DNA from: Pogostemon cablin
Taxonomy: Eukaryota > Streptophyta > Magnoliopsida > Lamiales > Lamiaceae
DNA length: 64,000 nt
Direction of reading: 5' to 3'
Assembly (NCBI GenBank): GCA_023678885.1
Contig: CM042979.1
Coordinates: 25,534,981 to 25,598,980 of the forward strand
Within the stretch, counting starts at the first letter, position 1. The number at the start of each line of letters is the position of its first letter. Positions 57,276 through 64,000 of the stretch are shown piece after piece. The notes under the pieces are model-generated. The model was not told the origin of the DNA and ran no database searches. It was given only the letters and a program-made list of their open reading frames with translations. The position numbers and the translations under genes are program-made.

Positions 57276-57685
57276 CTTCTCTGTCCCACACTTATCTTCA
57301 CATTTTTCGTTTTCGTACGTCTCATACTTATCTTCACCACTCAAAAAAGTAAATTTTACATCACCTACCAACCTAAAAAATTATTTTAATTTAAAAAATA
57401 TCACTCTCATCTAACACACATAACATACTTTACTATTACAAACATTTGTGTAAACCCTGTGATCCCCTTTCAATATTATATACTTTATGTATTGCTAGGG
57501 TATTTAAATTAAGGGGATCACAGGGTTTACAAGGATTTATGATGTAAACCCGATTTACAAGAGACTAACTCCTATACTATAATTTATTTATTACCTAAAA
57601 ATACCACAATATCCCTAAAAAGTCAATAAAATTGATAAAAAAAAAAACAATCTGCAGTAACGGTGAACATAATCTCAGAATTGGC
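57276..57685. mobile_element. Stowaway-type MITE carrying a palindromic insert
   Basis: CTTCTCTGTCCCACACTTAT after TA, then text that matches the complement of the MITE at 63265-63544 almost throughout (for example TACCTAAAAATACCACAATA). The right end is decayed. A 145-bp insertion (57433-57577) interrupts the shared sequence. Confidence 0.7.
57433..57577. mobile_element. 145-bp TA-flanked insert with a 20-bp palindrome
   Basis: Bounded by TA (57431-57432, 57578-57579) and absent from the sister MITE at 63265. It contains GTAAACCCTGTGATCCCCTT (57450-57469) and its perfect complement at 57511-57530, separated by 41 bp of AT-rich loop. A third diverged copy of GTAAACCC lies at 57544. The outer ends do not pair well, so the class is unclear. 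Confidence 0.7.
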
Positions 57686-58068
57686 ATTCCATTATTAAAA
57701 AATAAATTTAATTTTATTCGGCAATTAGTTTGTAATTATAAATTGATGGAATTCAATTGGTAATTTCCGTTGCTAGAGTTTTTTTAGTGGTTTCTCTCCC
57801 CCACCATGTAACGATATTCTTTCATTTAACATCGCCTAAATATATCCCATTTTGGTGCAGTAAGAATAAATGTGTGAAGAGAGAAATGCATGGGAAAAAC
57901 AAAATATAATACGACACAATAATTAGGAGTTCACAAGAAGGCACAAATGAAAAAAAAAATTAAAAAAAGAAAAAAATATGAACGTATACCATGATATGTT
58001 ACCGTTGAGTATAACCAAGCAAATTTCAATACCTCATATAATCATCCTTCATGAATTTTTTATAAATC
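57686..58068. other. AT-rich spacer
   Basis: Nothing recognised; A-tracts near 57950-57975. Confidence 0.5.
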
Positions 58069-59392
58069 TGTTATGGGTATTATATCTCCCATGCCAAATA
58101 GGTCGGGAGCCCAACAAACTAATACGCCACGAACAAGAGGCCCAATCACGAAGAGGTCCAAGAACAAGAATGAATGGTAAATCGTGGAATGACGGCAGCC
58201 CAAAAAGATGGCCTAGGCCCAAGAGACATAACTCGGGGAAGAACCAGGAAGAAGGCCAAGAGACATAACTCGGGGAAGAACCAGGAAGAAGCCCAAGAGA
58301 TAAGCCCATCATCAAGGGCCGAGGAACCCAAGAAGACGAGGTCAGGAGAGGACCGAGAGGCAAGAAGCCCGCTAAGAGGATAAGTGGCTGAGAGATCTCG
58401 ACAGAACACCTTGGTACCGAAGCCGAAGGAGACATCCAGGGACTTGGACGAACAACATAGTCTCGGAAGCCGACCCATTTCGATGACTGGAAGTAGACAT
58501 GCACCCCGGTTCGGAACCGCCGGTTCTGGTTCCGAACCGGCGGTTCCGGTTCCAAGATAGGGGGAACCGGAACCGAATCGGGTACGAAGGTTTCGGTTCC
58601 GGAACTGACGGTTCTGGTTCCGGTTTTATTTTTTTTATTTTTTTTTAATTTTAAGCGTAAAAAATTAAAAAAAAAATAAAAAACCGGCGATTCGAACCGA
58701 AACCGGCGGTTCGGAACTGGAACCGCCGGTTTTTTTCCCAAATATGAGGAACCGAAACCGAACCTTTTTTAGCCGGTTCCGGTTTTTTTTGGCCGGTTCC
58801 GGAACCGGCGGTTCCCCGGTTCGAACCGCCGGTTCTGATTTTTTTATACATGTCTAACTGGAAGGATTATCAGAACTATTGGACAAAGTACAGACACAAC
58901 TGTGAGAACAGCTAGTGGCGATAGGCTAAGGGACAAGAATAACGGTAAGAAATGATGTTTTGGACAACACTCCTAACTAGAAGACAACACATGATAGGTA
59001 CATCCCTCTTCACCCTTCAATGGGAAGCAAGCGAAGGACTAAAGGAAACCTGTTGTGTTCTGCGAGACACCTGGTGTCTCCCTGCACCAGCCGCAAAAGT
59101 TGTCGGTGTACCGGCAGCCCCATTTATGGCTGCTTGTCTTCGTCCAGGTGGCACGACCGGATTGGATAATCGTTAGGGTTTTGCTGGTAATATAAATAGC
59201 TTCTCTCATGAGAGAGAGGCAGGTTACTGATTCTCGTATTAGACATTACACTTGTAATTGAGAGGAATTTATGAGTGTTGTTCTAAGAAGAAGTAATGAA
59301 AATCGGTTAAGGTCTTTGGTCGGATCCCATCTCTTACACTCATCTACATCTTTATTGTGTTTATTGTGATCGTTCTTGGCTCTGTTAAAACA
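58069..59392 (+). mobile_element. Possible solo LTR with nested hAT
   Basis: Begins TGTTATGGGTATTATATCTC and ends GGCTCTGTTAAAACA. The body is purine-rich and holds a 37-bp tandem pair (AGACATAACTCGGGGAAGAA at about 58221 and 58258). A TATA-like box TATAAATAG (59191) with an R-U5-like stretch follows. Flanks AAATC and ATTTC agree at only three of five bases, so the ends are provisional. It is interrupted by the hAT element at 58494-58856. Confidence 0.45.
58494..58856. mobile_element. CCGGTTCC-rich hAT-type element (363 bp)
   Basis: Termini TAGACATG...CATGTCTA, with a perfect 8-bp duplication ACTGGAAG on each side (58486-58493, 58857-58864). Nearly the whole length is built of GGAACCGG/CCGGTTCC/CCGCCGG words in both orientations around a T/A-rich core, so it can form many hairpins. 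The 230-codon minus-strand frame at 58049-58741 that runs across it is a composition artefact. Confidence 0.85.
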
Positions 59393-60176
59393 ATTTCTTC
59401 TTCTTCTTCCTTAATCATCAAAATTAACTAGCTTAGAACACACATCAATAAAATTTTACATACAAAATGTAATAACTAGGCTTGGCCTTCGCGGACCAAC
59501 CCGCTCCGCCCCACCAATGACCCAAACTTATATAAGTCTGTCACATTCTAATCTGCAAAATGGTAGGTTGTAGGTCATCCCAACCCACCAATCCATTTTG
59601 ACAATCTCTTGAAGTTCATCCATTATAATGAGAGAATCACACGTCCACCGGGCATCAGAAGTCTATCAATCTCAAGCATGATGCTAGAGATGTTGCATCT
59701 GAATGAAGAAAAAACCAAGCAAATAGGTGTATCATGTCCAGTGACAACGTTAAACAAAAATGGATAGAAGCACTACTTAGAATTTTGACAGATAACCAGC
59801 TGCTAAGTCTTTCAGAACAGAGATTTTAAGATTACAGAAGTCTGAACTTGTGCAGCAAGTGTATGTAGTACCTTTTTCGTTCAATTGAGAAAAGCCCAGC
59901 AGCATGAATTAAGTCATAGGTTCTAGGATATGTATCAAATGAAAAACAACTTTACATCGACTAATAACCCTGCTGACCACCAGGCTGCGATCTGTAGCTG
60001 TTGATGCAGGTGGTGGCTACAGCGTTATTGAAATATAGCCAAGAGAGCTGGGATCTGCTCTCCCAGATGGTGTGGGGGAGTAAAGGGTGTCCTCTTCAGC
60101 TGTCCCTGGCCAAGGCCGGAAAGAAATGTCACTGTTGCTTTGAAGAGAATCCTGAGATGCTGTCATCCCTCCTGCC
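59393..60176. other. Spacer with a methyltransferase scrap
   Basis: Contains a minus-strand scrap of a PMT-type methyltransferase (about 59700-59640, see 61093-61165). The 68-codon frame at 60001-60207 is not recognised, although its last part runs into the CNL fragment. Confidence 0.45.
59638..59702 (-). pseudogene. PMT-type methyltransferase scrap, copy 1
   Basis: The complement of CACGTCCACCGGGCATCAGA up to TTGCATCTGAA is the diverged relative of the two copies below; the LEMDRILRPGG-type motif is recognisable only by comparison with them. Confidence 0.5.
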
Positions 60177-60836
60177 ATATCCCAACTCAAGAGCCTTCAT
60201 TACTTGATTGTCCGACGATGCATAAGTATTAAATCCTCCAAAGCTTCATCTTGTCTTCCCTTGGAGATCTGGAAAATGGAACAGCTGAAGCATCTTCAAG
60301 TCACATCCTGATGACGCCCACGTCTCCGCTCGCTCCTGCACCAAAACACTGCTCCAAAAGACTCCAAATCTCCAGAAATTAGGAATTCAAATCGAGTTGC
60401 CACCAGATGGTTCCCCGACCTCCTTCATTTGCCACGTCTGCCATTAGGCCTCAAGAAGTTGAGTTTGAGCGGGTTTGGGTGCCCATGGGATGAGATGAGC
60501 AAGATCACCTCGTTGCCAAATCTTCAAGTGCTCAAGCTGCGAGGCTATGCTTTTCGAGGTCCCAAATGGGAAGTAGGTGATTGGGAATTCAGCAAACTTA
60601 AGTATCTTGTAATTGAAGACTCAGATCTGTGTCACTGGACTATTGCATCTACTAGTATTCAATGTGTAATCCTTAAAAACTGCTACATATTGGCCGCCAT
60701 TCCTTACCAGTTGTGGGGCAATGTACAAGTCAAGTTGGTTGATTGCATCCCTTCAGCTGCGCAGTTTAGGCATCAGGAATTCATACCACCTGCCCTCTGT
60801 AATGTAAGTGACGCCAATTCATGGCAAAAGTTTTGA
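60177..60836 (+). pseudogene. CNL (R1-like NLR) C-terminal LRR fragment
   Basis: Same gene family as 23641-25042. The last 135 codons are open (60429-60836): PRLPLGLKKLSLSGFG, SLPNLQVLKLRGYAFRGPKW, then IPYQLWGNVQVKLVDC and the stop after NSWQKF. Upstream, SCLPLEIWKMEQLKHLQVTS is readable around 60250-60310 but stops and shifts follow. No NB-ARC or coiled-coil part is present, so this is a truncated paralogue. It supplies the unbroken version of the 3' end that the Tat element split in the other copy. Confidence 0.82.
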
Positions 60837-60954
60837 CCACTCTCAACTTCAATTCATTCAATCCTTCCTTCCTGAAATACTAGTTAGAGGATATGTATCA
60901 AATTAATGGCTCCACCTTAAAAGTATCATTTGAGAGGCCCAGGGTTCGAAACGA

Positions 60955-61440
60955 TTTATTTATGAGAAAATTCCACATGCAAGGCTTGAGGCAAAAATTA
61001 ATCCCCTGAGGGGGCGTGTTAGACTGACTCAATTAAGTATTAAACGATTCATCTCTCTACAAGTTTAAGCTTTTAAATGAGATGGTCATTTAACACACAC
61101 GTCCACCTGGTCTCAGGATTCGATCCATCTCGAGCATTATGCTAGATATATTGCATCTGAATTTTTTTATTTTAAAAAAAGAAAATAGGTGTAACATGTT
61201 CAGTGTTGACATTAAACAAAAAAAGATAGATGCAAATATATATTTATGGTATGAATTATTCCATTTGAGTTTATTACTAATAGATACGAGTTTTAATAGC
61301 ATAATTACTTGGAGATACAAAATCAAATTGAATTACTAAGAGATACATTTTGATATTTTATTTTTTCAAGTTTATTCTTATTAGTTTCCATGTTTAATTA
61401 ATCATTGACTTTCCAAAAAAAATACATAAAATTCTCAATC
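60955..61440. repeat. Duplicated segment, copy A (about 558-bp offset)
   Basis: Phrases such as GGCTTGAGGCAAAAATTAAT, GGGGGCGTGTTAGA and TAACACACACGTCCACCTGG recur about 558 bp downstream with few differences. Both copies carry the same methyltransferase scrap and the same ATAGATACGAGTTTTAATAG tail. Confidence 0.88.
61093..61165 (-). pseudogene. PMT-type methyltransferase scrap, copy 2
   Basis: The minus strand encodes CNISSIMLEMDRILRPGG; LEMDRILRPGG is the signature just before the SAM-fold C-terminal strands of plant PMT (QUASIMODO-like) methyltransferases. Only about 20 codons remain, without the SAM-binding motif. Confidence 0.6.
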
Positions 61441-61508
61441 AAATAACCCCGCCTGCATGTGAGGAGACGTGTTAGAGTGATTTGATTAAGTATTAAACGA
61501 TTTAGCTA

Positions 61509-61985
61509 CCCATTTATGAGAAAATTCCACAAGGCTTGAGGCAAAAATTAATCCCGCCTACATATGAGGGGGCGTGTTAGAGTGACTCGATTAAGTATTA
61601 AACGATTCATCTCTCTACAAGCTTAACCTTTTAAATGAGGTGGTCATTTAACACACACGTCCACCTGGTCTCAGGATTCGATCCATCTCAAGCATTATGC
61701 TAGAGATATTGCATCTGATTTTAAAAAAAAAAAAAAAAAATAGGTGTAACATGTTCAGTGTTGACATTAAACAAAAAAAGATAGATGCAAATATATATTT
61801 ATGGTATGAATTATTCAATTTGGATTTATTACTAATAGATACGAGTTTTAATAGCATAATTACTAGGAGATACAAAATCAAATTGAATTATTTTTTATTT
61901 TTCCAAGTTTACCCTTATTAGTTTCCATGTTTAATTAATCATTGACTTTCCAAAAAAAATACATAAAATTCTCAATCAAATAACA
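61509..61985. repeat. Duplicated segment, copy B
   Basis: Counterpart of 60955-61440; differences include a longer A-run (61722-61740) and small indels. Confidence 0.88.
61651..61722 (-). pseudogene. PMT-type methyltransferase scrap, copy 3
   Basis: Same LEMDRILRPGG-encoding scrap as in copy 2, carried along by the 558-bp duplication. Confidence 0.6.
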
Positions 61986-62293
61986 GAAACCTCTGCGATT
62001 AATCTGAATTAGACTTCTGCATTAATAGACCCAAAATTCCATATTGTATACGTAAACACCCCAAACGTTACCTTGACCAAAAATTTAAACACCACAAATC
62101 ATTTCAGAGTACACCAAGGCAATTTCGTTAGTACACTAATGTTCAAAGTAACCCATTGTACACCAGTGCACAATCGATTTCTTACTGCTTCAATGTACGC
62201 CAATATTCAAAAACAAAGTATTTGTGAATTCATGTATTTCAACATTAGTGCACAATCGATTTCTTACTTCTTCAATGTACTCCAATGTTCAAT
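61986..62293. repeat. TGTACACCAATGTTCAA-type short repeats
   Basis: Imperfect copies of 'GTACACTAATGTTCAAA' and 'GTGCACAATCGATTTCTTACT' (the latter twice, near 62168 and 62250). Non-coding. Confidence 0.6.
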
Positions 62294-62890
62294 TGACTTA
62301 ACAGAAACATCCAAATCATTAGCTTTAAATAAAAATAAAATTCAACAACACATTTCATACACAGGAATTCTTACTTGCTCGCGCGAGAAAGATTATGCGA
62401 CTTGATTACTAAGTAAGAGTATACATATATATTAATATTCAGTATAATCAAATGTGCACCAATTTCAACATATTACACCCCGACGACGCATTTTAAATAC
62501 ATCAATTCACAAACACTATTTAATGTATACCAATGTTTAAAAAAATTGGTACAATTGACTTACCAGAAACACCCAAATCATTAGTTTTAAACAAAAATTA
62601 AATCCCACAACCCATTGCATACACAAGAATGCTTACTTGCTCGCGCGAGAAAGATTATGTGACATGATTACTAAGTAAGAGTATACATGTACACTAATGT
62701 TTAACATAATCAAATGTTCACAAATTTCGACAAATTAAACCTTGACGCCACATTTCAAATACATCAACTCATAAACACATGATTTAATGTACACTAATGT
62801 ACAAAAAATAAAAATGAAAACTCCCCCAAGAATCAAATTCTTTAATTGAAACACCCAAATCATTAGAATTAACAAAAATATTAAAGCCAC
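62294..62890. repeat. 262-bp tandem repeat, about 2.3 copies
   Basis: Units start at 62294 and 62556 (TGACTTAACAGAAAC / TGACTTACCAGAAAC). Both contain TTACTTGCTCGCGCGAGAAA with the perfect palindrome CTCGCGCGAG (about 62378 and 62640). A partial third unit (GAAACACCCAAATCATTAG) begins near 62848. Confidence 0.9.
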
Positions 62891-63240
62891 GATCCATTTC
62901 AAACAAAACAATGTTCAATTTCTTAATTTATGACTTGGTGTAAACCACTGTTCAGGGAGTGTCGTGCATTCTGAAATGAGTAAGTGAGAAAATTTATTGC
63001 AAAATTTCAGGAGAGATATACGGATACTTTAAACATTCCTTTTAAAATGATTGTGAACTAGTGTGTTAGGCATGGGTAATATTGAAAATATAGAATTAAA
63101 CTTTGTATGTATGAGTAATTTTGTAAAGTCAATATACTGCGAAGTAAATATGAATATAATTTTGTATGTAATAGTTACTGACCCATTGAATTTTTATAAT
63201 TATTAATTTATTTTTTATTTAAATTTTTTATAATTTATTA
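62891..63240. other. AT-rich spacer
   Basis: Nothing recognised. Confidence 0.5.
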
Positions 63241-63740
63241 CTCCCTCCGTCCCAAATTTATATACTCCCTCCGTCCCATACTCATCTGCGCCGATACTGT
63301 AGATACGTAGTTTAAGAAAAATTATTTTTTGATCAATTTTATTGACTTTTAAGGGGTATTGTGGTATTTTTAGGTAATAGATAAATTATAAAGTATGTTA
63401 TGTGTGTTAGGTGGTAGTGGTATTTTTGAAATTAAGATAACTTTTTAGGTTGTTTGTTTATGTAAAGTTTTTTTTTTTGTGGTGAAGATAAGTGTGGGAC
63501 GGACGAAAATGAAAAGTGTGAAGATAAGTATGGGACGGAGAGAGTACATGTTTATTGAGTTCAAGAAAAGTTACTTTTTAACTTACTTTTACGTGTAGTA
63601 TTTTGTTAAAAAGGTATCGACAAATTTGAAATTAAAGTATGTTAGAGGAATATTAGTTAGTTGTTTTTTCTTTTTATGGAAGTGTGAAGTTGAACTTGGG
63701 ATGGATCAAAATAGAAAGTGTGAAATTGGGATGGAGGGAG
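63241..63740. mobile_element. Stowaway-type MITE (outer), interrupted
   Basis: CTCCCTCCGTCCCAAATTTA at the left and GAAATTGGGATGGAGGGAG at the right, TA on both sides. A second MITE (63265-63544) lies 24 bp inside its left end; without it the element is about 218 bp. Confidence 0.85.
63265..63544. mobile_element. Stowaway-type MITE (inner, 280 bp)
   Basis: CTCCCTCCGTCCCATACTCA ... AAGTATGGGACGGAGAGAG, with its own TA duplication inside the outer MITE. Sister copy of 57276-57685 in inverse orientation. Confidence 0.87.
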
Positions 63741-63758
63741 TATTTATAATATTAAATA

Positions 63759-64000
63759 CTCCCTCCGTCCCATCCTAATGGTTACATATTTCCATTTTGG
63801 GTGTCACATCCTAATGGTTATATTTTCCTTTTTAGCATATGGACCCATACAAATTAATTACTTCTCTCTCTATGGGCCCACACATCACAACTACCCACTT
63901 TACATTAAATTATTATTTCTCTCATCTCAATACATATTAATATATCATATTCATTAATTTCCGTGCAAAGAGCAAACATAATTATAAGGACGGGACGAAA
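63759..64000. mobile_element. Stowaway-type MITE, running off the window end
   Basis: Starts CTCCCTCCGTCCCATCCTAA after TA. The last bases, TAAGGACGGGACGAAA, look like the decayed beginning of its right TIR, so it is nearly complete. Confidence 0.7.

Noticed and set aside
58049..58741. 230-codon minus-strand open frame
   Set aside because: It runs through the CCGGTTCC-rich hAT element into LTR-like sequence; composition is Arg/Pro/Phe-biased and crosses element boundaries, so it is not a gene.

Overview
This is a stretch of plant nuclear DNA, AT-rich and dominated by transposable elements. I infer a dicot, probably an asterid, because the resistance-gene fragments look like the R1-type CNL class. 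Other plant marks are dozens of 'CTCCCTCCGTCCC' termini (Stowaway/mariner), hAT elements with 8-bp target duplications, LTR retrotransposons of the Tat (Ty3/gypsy) and Ty1/copia groups, and an intron-rich gene for the nucleolar GTPase NUG2/NOG2. I see no gene here that is clearly intact and functional for the host.

Layout: 1-540 degenerate AATCGATT-type tandem repeats; 1004-1264 Stowaway MITE; 1472-3134 probable solo LTR full of GGTTCGACC palindromes; about 3860-4020 SINE-like sequence; 4715-5345 broken MITEs; 5346-13709 a full-length mariner-like element (TIRs, TA duplication) with a dead transposase, itself split by a non-coding Tat-type LTR element (7736-12245, duplication CTAAG); 13712-16510 a MITE graveyard; 16642-17827 a long-TIR element; 20627-21646 a hAT element; 23641-25042 a CNL resistance pseudogene.

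The pseudogene is cut by a 22.8-kb Tat element (25043-47868, 906-bp LTRs). That element has gag, a pol with protease, RT, RNase H, a second (archaeal-type) RNase H and integrase, a 37-bp tandem array after pol, and on the opposite strand a long plant-mobile-domain (PMD) reading frame. A Ty1/copia element (33982-42144, 1200-bp LTRs, duplication AGGAC, opposite orientation) has inserted inside that antisense frame. LTR divergence by eye is about 3.4% for Tat and about 2.3% for copia, which fits the nesting order; the LTR pair inside the mariner is more diverged.

After the element the resistance-gene tail resumes (47869-47905). Next come a GGGCC-rich hAT-like element (about 48949-49875), a fragment with an SGNH-hydrolase-like C-terminus (50088-50292), and an 11-exon NUG2 copy (50824-55859). 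The NUG2 copy keeps all its splice sites but carries four coding lesions, one of which deletes the P-loop. The last 8 kb hold a 353-bp hAT MITE, a MITE carrying a TA-flanked palindrome insertion, a possible solo LTR with a CCGGTTCC-rich hAT inside, a second CNL fragment (60177-60836), repeated scraps of a PMT-type methyltransferase, a 558-bp duplication, a 262-bp tandem repeat and a MITE nested in a MITE.

The strongest candidates for something new are the antisense PMD frame of the Tat element with its intron and GC-rich upstream block, the P-loop-less NUG2 copy, and the 145-bp palindromic insertion. No CRISPR, prokaryotic operon, tRNA or rRNA gene was recognised.
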